The notes below the pieces were generated by a model. It made no database searches. It had not been told where the DNA came from and saw only the letters and a program-made list of their open reading frames with translations. A program made the position numbers and the translations under genes. Below, one piece after another: positions 33,996-44,602 of a stretch of 64,000 nt of DNA. The DNA lies in contig NZ_JBGMWH010000002.1 of NCBI RefSeq assembly GCF_041514305.1, positions 434,001 through 498,000 on the forward strand, written 5' to 3'. Position 1 is the stretch's first letter, and every line of letters begins with the position of its first letter. Source of the DNA: Salinarimonas chemoclinalis. GTDB taxonomy: Bacteria > Pseudomonadota > Alphaproteobacteria > Rhizobiales > Beijerinckiaceae.

Positions 33996-34630
33996 CCCGC
34001 CTCCTGATCACGGGCTTCGGGCCCTTTCCCGGCGTGCCGCGCAATCCCACCGAGGACCTCGCGCGGCGCCTCGCCGCCGATCCGCGCTGGCGCCGGCGCC
34101 GCATCGTCGCCGAGGCGCTCGTCCTGCCGACGACGTGGCGGGCGGTGGACGAGATCCTGCTGCCGCGCCTGCGCGAGACCCGCCCCGACGCGGTCCTGAT
34201 GCTCGGCGTCGCCGCCCGTCGCCGGCGGGTGACGATCGAGGTCCGCGCGCTCAACCGCGTCGGGCGGCTGCTGCCGGACGCCGCCGGCGGCCTGCCGATG
34301 CGCCTCGCCTACCGCCCGGGCGAGCCCTTCGTGCGCCATGCGCGCATCGCCGTCGCCCCTCTCCTCGCCGCGATGAACGTGGCCGCACCGGGCACGACGC
34401 GCCTGTCGCGCGATGCCGGGCGCTACCTCTGCAACGGCGCCTCCTACGCCGCGCTCGGCGAGCCGGGTCCGGCCGCGCTGGTCTTCGTCCACGTGCCGAT
34501 GCCGCGCGCGCACGGGCGGCCCCTCGGCACTGCGGCGGATCGCCCGGACGCGGCGCGGATGCTGCGCGCGCTGACGGCAGCGGCGGGTCTGGTCGCCCAG
34601 GCGGGACGGCGGCGCTCAGCGCGCGTCTGA
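33992..34630 (+). CDS. Pyroglutamyl-peptidase I-like cysteine peptidase
   Basis: 212-aa C15 family protein. It starts LLITGFGPFPGVPRNPTE, and the expected triad is visible: Glu in VTIEVRALN, Cys in RYLCNGASY and His in VFVHVPMPR. This enzyme removes N-terminal pyroglutamate. The ATG overlaps the phosphoesterase stop. Its last 15 bases overlap the 3' end of the oppositely oriented nucleotidyltransferase gene. The pGlu-binding region is more basic than in classical Pcp. Confidence 0.8.
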   Translation: MTRLLITGFGPFPGVPRNPTEDLARRLAADPRWRRRRIVAEALVLPTTWRAVDEILLPRLRETRPDAVLMLGVAARRRRVTIEVRALNRVGRLLPDAAGGLPMRLAYRPGEPFVRHARIAVAPLLAAMNVAAPGTTRLSRDAGRYLCNGASYAALGEPGPAALVFVHVPMPRAHGRPLGTAADRPDAARMLRALTAAAGLVAQAGRRRSARV

Positions 34631-35209
34631 GGCCAGCGCCGCGAGGGCGGCAGGGGTGTCGACGTCGCGCAGGATGCTCTCGTCGCCCCAGTCGAGCTCC
34701 AGCACGTCGGCGCGGCCCTTCAGCAGCGGCCCTGCGCCGCGATCGCCCGCGAGCCCGGCGATATCCGGCCCGAGCCGGCGCGCGAGCAGCACGGGATTGC
34801 CCCGCTCGCCGGCGTGGACCGGCACGACCGCGGCGACGTCGGGCGTCTCCTCGTGGGCGGCGACGAGTGCGTCGAGAAGCGCGGGCGAGACGAGCGGCAT
34901 GTCGCCCAGGCACACGATCGCCGCGCGTGCGGCCTCCGGCAGCGCGGCGAAGCCCGCCTGGAGCGAAGTCGAGAGCCCCTCCTCCCAGTGCGGGTTGTCG
35001 ACGACCCGCACCGGGAGCCCGGCGAGTGCGGCCGCGACGTCGCCGCCGCGCCGGCCGACGACGACGATCACCGGGTCGGCGCGTGACGCCACCGCCACCT
35101 GCGCCACCCGCCGCACCAGGGGCAGACCGTCGAGGGTCGCCAGAACCTTCGGCGCCTCGCCGAAGCGCGCACCGCGGCCGGCGGCGAGCACGATCGCGGC
35201 GACGCTCAC
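34616..35209 (-). CDS. MobA/MocA-like nucleotidyltransferase of the cox locus
   Basis: 197-aa NTP-transferase-fold protein, GTG start overlapping the preceding stop. It carries LAAGRGARFGEAPKVLATLDG and LGDMPLVSP, like molybdenum cofactor cytidylyl- or guanylyltransferases (MocA/MobA). Cox-type hydroxylases use the cytosine dinucleotide form, so MocA-like activity is likely. It is the last gene of the hydroxylase maturation unit. Confidence 0.85.
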   Translation of the reverse strand: MSVAAIVLAAGRGARFGEAPKVLATLDGLPLVRRVAQVAVASRADPVIVVVGRRGGDVAAALAGLPVRVVDNPHWEEGLSTSLQAGFAALPEAARAAIVCLGDMPLVSPALLDALVAAHEETPDVAAVVPVHAGERGNPVLLARRLGPDIAGLAGDRGAGPLLKGRADVLELDWGDESILRDVDTPAALAALASDAR

Positions 35210-36264
35210 CTCTCGCCCTCCTCGTCGGCCGCATCGGGTCCGGCGCTGGGCTCGCCGCCCCGGGGCTGCGGCCGCGAGACGATCTCCATCAGGAGCCCGC
35301 CGACGCCCATGGCGACGATGTCCGCACGCCTCACGGCGAGGCCCGCGAGGAGCCGGTGGAGCACCCAGTCGAAGCCGTTCTCCCTGGGCGAGCGCGCGCA
35401 GCCCGGCGCGCCGATCACCGGCCGCCCGGCGATCTCGCCGACGAGCAGGAGATTTCCGGGGTCGACGGGCATGCCGAAATGCTCGACCCGCCCGCCGGCC
35501 GTCTCGATCGCGGCGGGGATGACGTCGCGCCGATCGGCGATGGCGGAGGCGCCGAAGACGACGATCAGCTCGGCCTCCTGCGCATTCATGGCGGCGAGCG
35601 CACCGGCGAGATCCGGCACCGCGTGGGGTGTGCGGGTCTCGGCTACGATTCGCGCCCCCGTGGGCGCGAGGCGCCGCTCCAGCACGCGCAGGGTCTTGTC
35701 GACGACAGTGGGCTTGAGCGCCGGCAGCAGCGTCGACACGACCCCGATGCGGCGGCGGATATAGGGTGCCACCGACAGCGGCCCGTTTCCCGCCCCCTGC
35801 GCTCCCGCGGCCGCGAGGGCGCGCGCCAGCGCCTCCTGCGGCACGGCGTAGGGAATGATCTTGACGGTCGCGACCATCTCGCCCTCGACGACGGGCGCAT
35901 GGGCGGGAAGCGTCGCGATCGTGATCGCCTCGTCGACGGCGTTGATGCGCCCGACCGCGGCGGCGTCGGCGACGAGAACGCCCGGCGTCGTCGCGAAGAG
36001 GTTCACACGGCCCGTGAAGGGCGCCTCGCAGCGCACACCCGCCCCGGCCGCGGCCTGCGCCAGCCGGGCGGCGGCGGCATCCTCGCCGACGTCGCCCGGC
36101 TCGAGCCGTACGACGACGATTTCGGAGATTCCCGCCTGCGCGAGTGCCTCCGCCTCCGCCTCCCCGATCGCGGCGCCCTTCTTCACGGCGACGCCGGGCC
36201 CCTTGACGGCGTGCACCGAGAGCGCGCCGATCGCCTCGCGCACCGGGAGGGTCGCGAAGATCAT
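35206..36264 (-). CDS. Molybdopterin-binding (MoCF) protein
   Basis: 352-aa protein with an N-terminal FeeB/MoeA-like portion (HAVKGPGVAVKKGAAIGEAEAEAL) and a C-terminal molybdopterin-binding domain (IVVFGASAIADRRDVIPAAIE, VIGAPGCARSPRENGFDW). It overlaps the XdhC-C stop by four bases. In related form II clusters the same protein is sometimes fused to the MobA-like domain encoded next here. Role: cofactor handling for the Cox enzyme. This is inferred from domain and neighbourhood. Confidence 0.82.
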   Translation of the reverse strand: MIFATLPVREAIGALSVHAVKGPGVAVKKGAAIGEAEAEALAQAGISEIVVVRLEPGDVGEDAAAARLAQAAAGAGVRCEAPFTGRVNLFATTPGVLVADAAAVGRINAVDEAITIATLPAHAPVVEGEMVATVKIIPYAVPQEALARALAAAGAQGAGNGPLSVAPYIRRRIGVVSTLLPALKPTVVDKTLRVLERRLAPTGARIVAETRTPHAVPDLAGALAAMNAQEAELIVVFGASAIADRRDVIPAAIETAGGRVEHFGMPVDPGNLLLVGEIAGRPVIGAPGCARSPRENGFDWVLHRLLAGLAVRRADIVAMGVGGLLMEIVSRPQPRGGEPSAGPDAADEEGER

Positions 36265-36953
36265 CGCGCGCGCCTGCGGTCGCGGCGCAGCGCGCCCACG
36301 ATCTCGCCGAGCACGGACACCGCGATCTCGGCGGGCGAGACGGCGCCGATGTCGAGCCCGATCGGCGCCCGGATGCGCGCGATCGCCTCCTCACCGAAGC
36401 CGGCCGCCCGCAGCCGCTCGACGCGCCTCGCGTGCGTCTTCTTCGAGCCGAGCGCGCCGATGTAGAAGCACTGAGCCCGAAGCCCCGCGTCGAGCGCCGG
36501 ATCGTCGATCTTCGGGTCGTGGGTGAGCGCGACGAGCGCCGTGTAGCGGTCGAGCGGGCGGGCGGCGAGCGCCTCGTCGGGCCAGACGTCGAGGAGCTCG
36601 ACGTCCGGGAAGCGCTCGGGCGTGGCGAAGGCGCCGCGCGGATCGACGATGGTGACGTCGAAGCCGGCGATCCGCGCCATCGGCGCCAGCGCCTGCGAGA
36701 TGTGCACGGCGCCGATCACCACGATCCGCGTCGGCGGCACCTGCACGTTGAGGAACATCTCCGCACCGTCGACCTCGACCATGCCGGACTTGCCCTTGCG
36801 CAGGGCGTCGTGCAGCGCGTCCGCGAGCGGATCGGCATCGATCTCGGCCTCCGGCACGAGCCGCTGCTCGCCCGAGACGAGATCGGTCACGAGCACCGCG
36901 GCACGGCGTGCCGTACGCTCGGCGTTGAGGGCGGCGAGGAGGGGCAGCTTCAT
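36261..36953 (-). CDS. XdhC Rossmann-domain protein
   Basis: 230-aa protein corresponding to the C-terminal domain of XdhC. A nucleotide-binding fold begins PPTRIVVIGAVHISQALAPMARIAGFDVTIVDPRGAFATPERFPD, and the family end YIGALGSKKTHARRVERL is present. XdhC proteins stabilise and sulphurate the molybdenum cofactor and insert it into xanthine-dehydrogenase-type enzymes. The XdhC_CoxI domain is encoded by the separate gene 10 bp upstream. Confidence 0.88.
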   Translation of the reverse strand: MKLPLLAALNAERTARRAAVLVTDLVSGEQRLVPEAEIDADPLADALHDALRKGKSGMVEVDGAEMFLNVQVPPTRIVVIGAVHISQALAPMARIAGFDVTIVDPRGAFATPERFPDVELLDVWPDEALAARPLDRYTALVALTHDPKIDDPALDAGLRAQCFYIGALGSKKTHARRVERLRAAGFGEEAIARIRAPIGLDIGAVSPAEIAVSVLGEIVGALRRDRRRAR

Positions 36954-36963
36954 GGCGCCTTCC

Positions 36964-37308
<345 letters not shown>

Positions 37309-37324
37309 GCGAGCCTCCTCTCGA

Positions 37325-38548
37325 TCAGGCGACGGCGCGCAGCCAGGCGCGCGGGTCGGCGTCGCGCGAGCGCCTGGCGGAGAGCGCCTCGCAGAGCGTC
37401 TCCATGGAGCCGATGTTGTGGATCGGCCGGAACTCGTGCACATGCGGCAGCATCGCACGAATCCCCGACGCCCGCGCCTCGAATCGATCGTATCTCAGGA
37501 GCGGATTGAGCCAGATCAGGCGCCGGCAGGAGCGCTTCAGCCGGTCCATCTCGAAGGCCAGCGTCGTGTCGACGTCCCGCTCGAGCCCGTCGGTGAAGAG
37601 CAGCACGGTCGCGCCCTGCCCCAGCACGCGGCGCGACCAGTCGCGGTTGAAGGCGTGGAGACAGGTCGCGATGCGCGTGCCGCCCTCCCAGTCCTTCACC
37701 CGGCCCGCCGCGCGTGCGAGGGCCTCGTCGGGATCGCGGTTCGTCATCTCCCGCGTGACGTTGGTGAGCCGCGTGGCGAAGACGAAGGCGTGCACGCGCC
37801 GGCGCCTCTCCGCCATCGCGTGGAGGAAATGCAGGAACAGCCGCGAGTAGTCCGCCATCGATCCGGAAATGTCGAGGAGCGCGACGAGCGGCGGAGCCTC
37901 GATCACCGGGGTGCGCCAGGCGATGTCGATCGAGGCGCCGCCCGCGCGCATCGAGCGGCGCAGCGTGCGGCGCATGTCCACGACGGCGCCCTTCGGGTCC
38001 GCCGCGAAGCGCCGGGTGGGGCGCGCATCGTCCGGCAGCCGGAGCGCGGCGATCAGGCGCTTCGCCTGGGCGATCTCGGCTGCGGACATCTGCGAGAAGT
38101 CCTTCTCGCGCAGCACCTCGCGGTCGGAGACGGTGAGGCGGGCGGAGAAGCGCTCCTCCTCCTGCGGCGGCGGACGCTCGCGCTTGGGCGGGTTCATCGC
38201 CTGCTCGACCCGCGCCGCGCCGGCCTTCGGCTTGTCCTCGGGCTTCTTCGCGCCCGGCGCGATGGGCGACATCTGCTGGATCAGCTTCTCGATCAGCGCC
38301 CGGCGGCGCCAGAACAGGCGAAAGGCCTGGTCGAACAGCAGCGTGTGCTCCCGGCGCTTCACGAAGACGGCGTGCAGCGTCCAGTAGAAGTCCTCGCGCT
38401 CGCCGATCCGCGCGGCCTCCACCGCGGCGATGGCGTCGACGACCGCGCCGGGACCGACGGGCAGGCCCGCCGCGCGCAGGGTGCGGGCGAAGTAGGCGAT
38501 GTTGTCGGCGAGCTTGCCGGCGGCGGGGTCGGGGTCGATCATGGACAT
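37325..38548 (-). CDS. coxE: CoxE-like VWA-domain protein
   Basis: 407-aa protein of the CoxE family. The N-terminal half (VDAIAAVEAARIGEREDFYWTLHAVFVKRREHTLLFDQAFRLFW) is the usual CoxE helical region. The C-terminal von Willebrand A domain has the metal site DISGSMADYSR and later LFTDGLERD. With the MoxR-type ATPase it is needed for metal-site assembly of CO dehydrogenases and relatives. A repeat-filled gap separates it from that ATPase. Confidence 0.9.
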   Translation of the reverse strand: MSMIDPDPAAGKLADNIAYFARTLRAAGLPVGPGAVVDAIAAVEAARIGEREDFYWTLHAVFVKRREHTLLFDQAFRLFWRRRALIEKLIQQMSPIAPGAKKPEDKPKAGAARVEQAMNPPKRERPPPQEEERFSARLTVSDREVLREKDFSQMSAAEIAQAKRLIAALRLPDDARPTRRFAADPKGAVVDMRRTLRRSMRAGGASIDIAWRTPVIEAPPLVALLDISGSMADYSRLFLHFLHAMAERRRRVHAFVFATRLTNVTREMTNRDPDEALARAAGRVKDWEGGTRIATCLHAFNRDWSRRVLGQGATVLLFTDGLERDVDTTLAFEMDRLKRSCRRLIWLNPLLRYDRFEARASGIRAMLPHVHEFRPIHNIGSMETLCEALSARRSRDADPRAWLRAVA

Positions 38549-38628
38549 CGCCCCCCGATCACGTGCGCCGGGACGCCTCGGAGCGGATACGACCCGCGGC
38601 TCGGAACGGTCACGGCCGTAACGCTTCT

Positions 38629-38822
38629 CCTTCCCTGTAGGGGAAGGTGGCGCCGCGCGTAGCGCGGTGACGGATGGGGCACGGAGCGGAGCGACGCGTT
38701 CCGCGAAGCGGAAGCGGCTCGACAGCGGCCGGAGGACGCGCCCTTTCTTCGGCTTCGCCGAACGCGCTCCGCGCGCCCCATCCGTCTCGGCTTCGCCGAG
38801 CCACCTTCCCCTACAGGGAAGG
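38629..38822. repeat. Inverted-repeat element between coxD and coxE
   Basis: The 319-bp gap between the ATPase and VWA genes contains no gene. Outer arms CCTTCCCTGTAGGGGAAGGTGG (38629-38650 with extension) and its mirror at 38801-38822 enclose GACGGATGGGG / CCCCATCCGTC inner arms and several small hairpins such as CTCGGCTTCGCCGAG. It differs in sequence from the elements at 12.8 and 17.3 kb. Position inside an operon suggests insertion. Confidence 0.75.
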
Positions 38823-38867
38823 ATGAACGCAACGCGACGCGTCGGTCGCGGATGTCGGCGAACCCCA

Positions 38868-39851
<984 letters not shown>

Positions 39852-39871
39852 ATCGCGATCCTACCGCGCGA

Positions 39872-40675
39872 TCATCGTGCCGTCGCGGCCTCCACGGCGC
39901 GGCGTGCCATCACGCCGACGAGGTGAGCGCGGTACTCCGCGTCGGCGTGGATGTCCGCGTTCATCATCGAGACGTCCGCCGACATCCCGGCGAGCGACTT
40001 CGCCGAGAAGCGCGCCCTGAGCGCCTCCTCCGCCGCGGTCCAGCGGAAGACGCCGTTCGCGCCCGCCCCGGTCACCGCGACGCGGATCTCCGAGCCGCGC
40101 TTGGCCACGAAGACGCCGGCGAGCGCGTAGCGGGAGGCGGGATTGCGGAACTTGGCGTAGGCCGCCTTGGCCGGCACCGGGAACGAGACCTTGGTGATGA
40201 TCTCGCCCTCCTCCAGCGCCGTGTCGAACATGCCCTGGAAGAAGTCGTCGGCCTCGATCTTGCGCTTGTTGGTGGTGATCGTCGCGCCGAGGGCGAGGCA
40301 GGCGGCGGGGTAGTCCGCGGCGGGGTCGTTGTTGGCGACCGAGCCGCCGATCGTGCCCCGTGCGCGTACCGCCGGATCGCCGATCATCTCGGCCATCTCG
40401 GCGAGGCCGGGGATCGCCTCGCGCACGACGTCGGACGACGCGACGGCAGCATGCGTCGTCATCGCGCCGACGACGACCGAGCGGCCCTTGCGCTCGATGC
40501 CCCTGAGCTCGTCGAGGGCGCCGAGGTCGATCAGGCTCGCGGGAGAAGCGAGGCGCTGCTTCATGGTGGGCAGCAGCGTGTGGCCGCCGGCCAGGATCTT
40601 CGGGTCCTCGGCCTTGGCGAGCATGGAGGCCGCCTGCCGCAGGCTGGACGGCTTGTGGTATTCGAAGGCGTACAT
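39872..40675 (-). CDS. coxM: FAD-binding middle subunit of form II CODH-like hydroxylase
   Basis: 267-aa flavoprotein of the xanthine dehydrogenase family. The FAD loops KILAGGHTLLPTMKQR and GTIGGSVANNDPAADYPAACLALGA are present. It transfers electrons from the iron-sulphur subunit to an acceptor. It starts FEYHKPSSLRQAASMLAK like other CoxM. Confidence 0.92.
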   Translation of the reverse strand: MYAFEYHKPSSLRQAASMLAKAEDPKILAGGHTLLPTMKQRLASPASLIDLGALDELRGIERKGRSVVVGAMTTHAAVASSDVVREAIPGLAEMAEMIGDPAVRARGTIGGSVANNDPAADYPAACLALGATITTNKRKIEADDFFQGMFDTALEEGEIITKVSFPVPAKAAYAKFRNPASRYALAGVFVAKRGSEIRVAVTGAGANGVFRWTAAEEALRARFSAKSLAGMSADVSMMNADIHADAEYRAHLVGVMARRAVEAATAR

Positions 40676-40744
40676 GGTTCTTCGTCCTCGCGAAATCGGG
40701 CGGGCGGCGCGCCGGCCCGGCGCGCCGCGGGAGGGACTATCCGA

Positions 40745-43108
40745 TCACTCGGCGGCCATGGCGGGACGCGCGCGCTGCACGGCGCGCCAGACGGCCTGGG
40801 GGGTCGCCGGCATGGCGATCTCCTCGTGGCCGAGGGCGTCCGTGATCGCGTTGATCACCGCGGGCGGCGCGGCGATGGCGCCGGCCTCGCCGCAACCCTT
40901 GATCCCGAGCGGGTTCGACGGGCAGGGCGTCGAGGTCATGCCGATCTGGAAGGACGGCAGGTCGCCCGCACGCGGCATCTGGTAGTCCTGGTAGCTCGCG
41001 GTCACGAGCTGGCCCGACTCGTCGTAGATCGCGCCCTCCATCAGCGCCTGGCCGACGCCCTGGGCGATGCCGCCGTGTACCTGCCCCTCGACGATCATCG
41101 GGTTGATGACGACGCCGAAATCGTCCACCGCCGTGAAGCGCTCGATCCTGGTCACGCCGGTGTCCGGGTCGATCTCGACCTCGCAGATGTGCACGCCCGC
41201 GGGGAAGGTGAAGTTGGTGGGATCGTAGAACGCCCCCTCCTTCAGCCCCGGCTCGAGGTCCTGGCCCGAGAACTTGTGGGCGACGTAGGCCTGCAGCGCC
41301 ACCTCGCCGAAGGCGAGCGAGCGGTCGGTGCCGGCCACCTTGAAGCGCCCGTCCTCGAACTCGATGTCGCCTTCCGATGCCTCGAGCGCGTAGGCGGCGA
41401 CCTTCTTGCCCTTGGCGATGACCTTGTCGATCGCCTTGGTGATCGCCGACATGCCGACCGCGCCGGAGCGCGAGCCGTAGGTGCCCATGCCGAACTGCAC
41501 CTTGTCGGTGTCGCCGTGGACGATGTTCACGGTGTCGATCGACACGCCGAGCCGGTCCGACACGAGCTGGGCGAAGGTGGTCTCGTGGCCCTGGCCGTGC
41601 GAGTGCGAGCCGGTGAGCACCTCGATCGAGCCCGTCGGGTTCACCCGCACCTCGGCGGATTCCCACAGGCCCACGCCGGCGCCGAGTGCGCCCACCGCCG
41701 CCGAGGGGGCGATGCCGCAGGCCTCGATGTAGGACGAGTAGCCGATCCCGCGCAGCTTGCCCCGCTTCGCGCTCTCGCGCTTGCGCCGGCCGAAGCCCTT
41801 CACGTCGGCGATCTCCATCGCCTTCTCGAGCGAGGCCGCGTAGTCCCCGACGTCGTAGTTCATGATCACCGGCGTCTGGTGCGGGAAGCGCTTGATGTAG
41901 TTCTTCTTGCGGAACTTCGCGGGGTCCATGCCGAGCTGCCGCGCCGTCACCTCGACGAGCCGCTCGACGACGAAGGTCGCCTCCGGGCGCCCGGCGCCGC
42001 GATAGGCGTCGACCGGGGCGGTGTTGGTGTAGACGCCGTCCACCTCCGCGTAGATCGCCGGGATGTCGTACTGGCCCGAGAGCAGCGGCGCGTAGAGGTA
42101 GGTCGGCACCGAGGACGAGAAGGTGGAGAGATAGGCGCCGAGATTGGCCGTCGTGTGCACGCGCAGCCCGATGATCCTGGCGTTCTCGTCGACCGCCATC
42201 TCCGCATGGGTGACGTGGTCGCGCCCGTGCGCGTCGGCGAGGAAGGCCTCGGTGCGGTCCGAGGTCCACTTCACCGGGCGCCCGACCTTCTTCGCCGCCC
42301 AGACGCAGACCGTCTCCTCGGCGTAGATGAAGATCTTCGAGCCGAATCCACCGCCGACGTCCGGCGCGATCACGCGAAGCTGGTGCTCGGGGGCGATGCC
42401 GATGAAGGCGGAGAGCACGAGGCGGGCCACGTGCGGGTTCTGGCTCGTCGTGTAGAGCGTGTAGCCGCCCGTCCCGGCATCGTACTCGCCGATCGCCGCG
42501 CGGGTCTCGATCGGGTTGGGGATCAGGCGGTTGTTGGTGATGTCGAGCCGGGTGACGTGCTTGGCGCGGGCGAAGGCCGCCTCCGTCGCGTCCTTGTCGC
42601 CGAGGTGCCACTCGTAGACGAGGTTGTCGGGCGCCTCGTCGTGGACGACGGCGCCGGCGCCCTTCGCCTTGGCCGTCTCGACGACCGCGGCGAGCGGCTC
42701 GTAGTCGACCTCGACCGTCTCGGCGGCGTCGCGCGCCTGGGCGAACGTCTCGGCGATCACCACGGCGACGTGGTCGCCGACGTAGCGCACCTTGCCCTGG
42801 GCGAGCGCCGGGTGCGGGCCCGCCTTCATCGGCGTGCCGTCCTTGGAGTGAATCATCCATCCGCAGATCAGCCCGCCGATCTTGTCGGCGGCGAGATCGT
42901 CGCCCGTCAGGATCGCGACGACGCCCGGCATCGCCGAGGCGGCGGACGTGTCGATCGAGCGGATGCGGGCATGCGCGTGCGGCGAGCGCACGAAGGCGGC
43001 ATGCGTCTGGCCGGGCCGGGCGAGATCGTCCGTGTAGCGGCCCTGGCCGGTGATGAAGCGCTGGTCTTCCTTGCGGCGCACGGGTGCGCCGATACCGGTA
43101 CCCGTCAT
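40745..43108 (-). CDS. coxL: Molybdenum-binding large subunit, form II CODH-like
   Basis: 787-aa catalytic subunit of a molybdenum hydroxylase. The active-site loop reads AYRGAGR (residues 368-374), which defines form II; form I, the proven CO oxidisers, has the cysteine-containing AYRCSFR. Other signatures: GIGAPVRRKEDQRFITGQGRYTDD, DVGGGFGSK, and the closing GIKGCGEAGAIAAPPAVINAITDAL with the catalytic Glu. Gene order S-L-M is also form II. The natural substrate of form II enzymes is mostly unknown, so calling it a CO dehydrogenase would go too far. Confidence 0.93.
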   Translation of the reverse strand: MTGTGIGAPVRRKEDQRFITGQGRYTDDLARPGQTHAAFVRSPHAHARIRSIDTSAASAMPGVVAILTGDDLAADKIGGLICGWMIHSKDGTPMKAGPHPALAQGKVRYVGDHVAVVIAETFAQARDAAETVEVDYEPLAAVVETAKAKGAGAVVHDEAPDNLVYEWHLGDKDATEAAFARAKHVTRLDITNNRLIPNPIETRAAIGEYDAGTGGYTLYTTSQNPHVARLVLSAFIGIAPEHQLRVIAPDVGGGFGSKIFIYAEETVCVWAAKKVGRPVKWTSDRTEAFLADAHGRDHVTHAEMAVDENARIIGLRVHTTANLGAYLSTFSSSVPTYLYAPLLSGQYDIPAIYAEVDGVYTNTAPVDAYRGAGRPEATFVVERLVEVTARQLGMDPAKFRKKNYIKRFPHQTPVIMNYDVGDYAASLEKAMEIADVKGFGRRKRESAKRGKLRGIGYSSYIEACGIAPSAAVGALGAGVGLWESAEVRVNPTGSIEVLTGSHSHGQGHETTFAQLVSDRLGVSIDTVNIVHGDTDKVQFGMGTYGSRSGAVGMSAITKAIDKVIAKGKKVAAYALEASEGDIEFEDGRFKVAGTDRSLAFGEVALQAYVAHKFSGQDLEPGLKEGAFYDPTNFTFPAGVHICEVEIDPDTGVTRIERFTAVDDFGVVINPMIVEGQVHGGIAQGVGQALMEGAIYDESGQLVTASYQDYQMPRAGDLPSFQIGMTSTPCPSNPLGIKGCGEAGAIAAPPAVINAITDALGHEEIAMPATPQAVWRAVQRARPAMAAE

Positions 43109-43246
43109 GGCGGTTGTCCTCCGAGAACGCCTCTTCGCGGGCGCTGCTTCAAGTCATGCATGAAAAGGATGGCGGAGCCGCGCAGTGTCGGCGCGATCGA
43201 GATGAGCTCCGGAAGGCGTGGACTGGGCGTGGGCTCGCGCCCGGCG

Positions 43247-43741
<495 letters not shown>

Positions 43742-43971
43742 GGGTGTTGTCCCTCCTCTCATCCGGCACGTGGGCCGGCTCGGCCGAGCGGCGGGCGCCG
43801 TCGGCTCTCGTTGGACGACGAGCGCGGCCGGCTTCGGCTGTCGCGAAGCGCCACCTTCGAATGCGTCGAATTCGAGTGTGAACCGCGCGAAATCGCCGGT
43901 CAAGCGCCGTTCCGCTCGACGAAAGGACGATTTTCCGGCTCCATCCGCGTGTTTCGGAACGACCCGAACGC
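43742..43971 (-). promoter_or_regulatory. Upstream region of the cox operon
   Basis: This 230-bp gap must hold the operon promoter because the next gene ends at 43972. The only notable sequence is a TTCGAA-rich spot at 43857-43877 including the palindrome TCGAATTCGA (43866-43875). No confident -35/-10 pair was seen. Confidence 0.35.
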
Positions 43972-44490
43972 CTAGCCGGCCAACGGCTTGGCCATTGCGA
44001 CGGCGCCCGGCCCGTAGCCCGCGAGCGCGCTCGCGTCGCCCGGCACGAGATGCGGCCGGAAGCCGCGACGCGCCCAGAACCGGTCCTTGCCGGAGACGGC
44101 GACGAGGCACAGGCGCGGGACGCGTCCGCGCGCGACGCGCTCCACGTAGGCGATCGCGGGGTCCGCGAGGCCGCGGCCGCGCAGCTCCGGGGCGATCACG
44201 AGATCGTGAATCTGGACGGCGTCCGGCGCCTCGGGCAGGCGTCCGAGCAGCGTGTCGAGGGCCGGCGGCCCGGCGGTGGTCCAGGGATGCGCGATCAGGT
44301 AGCCGGCGACGCGACCGGCGTCGTCCAGCACGCGGCACAGGTCCGGCGCGAGCGCACGGCGCTCGGCGAACACCTCCGGCCGCTCGGGGAAGGTCGGATG
44401 CGCCCACGCGGCCAGCGCCGTCACGGCCGGCAGGTCCGCCTCGCTCATGGCGCGCCAGGACGCCCCACCCTCGTCGCCTCGCTCCGCCAT
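43972..44490 (-). CDS. GNAT-family N-acetyltransferase
   Basis: 172-aa acetyltransferase from the ATG at 44490. The acetyl-CoA loop is IHDLVIAPELRGRGLADPAIAYV (V-x-x-x-x-RGxG/A type) and the last strands are LCLVAVSGKDRFWARRGF. A downstream ATG at 44448 would cut the first strand WRAMSEADLPAV, so 44490 is preferred. The substrate is unknown. It is divergent from the enol-lactonase-like gene. Confidence 0.82.
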   Translation of the reverse strand: MAERGDEGGASWRAMSEADLPAVTALAAWAHPTFPERPEVFAERRALAPDLCRVLDDAGRVAGYLIAHPWTTAGPPALDTLLGRLPEAPDAVQIHDLVIAPELRGRGLADPAIAYVERVARGRVPRLCLVAVSGKDRFWARRGFRPHLVPGDASALAGYGPGAVAMAKPLAG

Positions 44491-44602
44491 CGTGCCGATC
44501 CCGTCTCGCACCCCCGCGCCTTCGCCGCACGGGTCCCCTGCCCTATGGTGCGTCGGCGCGCCGCGCAAGCCACCGGGCGCGCACGCCGAAGGAGAGTGCG
44601 CC

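Noticed and set aside
40745..43108. Naming the enzyme an aerobic CO dehydrogenase outright
   Set aside because: The active-site loop is form II, whose members mostly have not been shown to oxidise CO efficiently.
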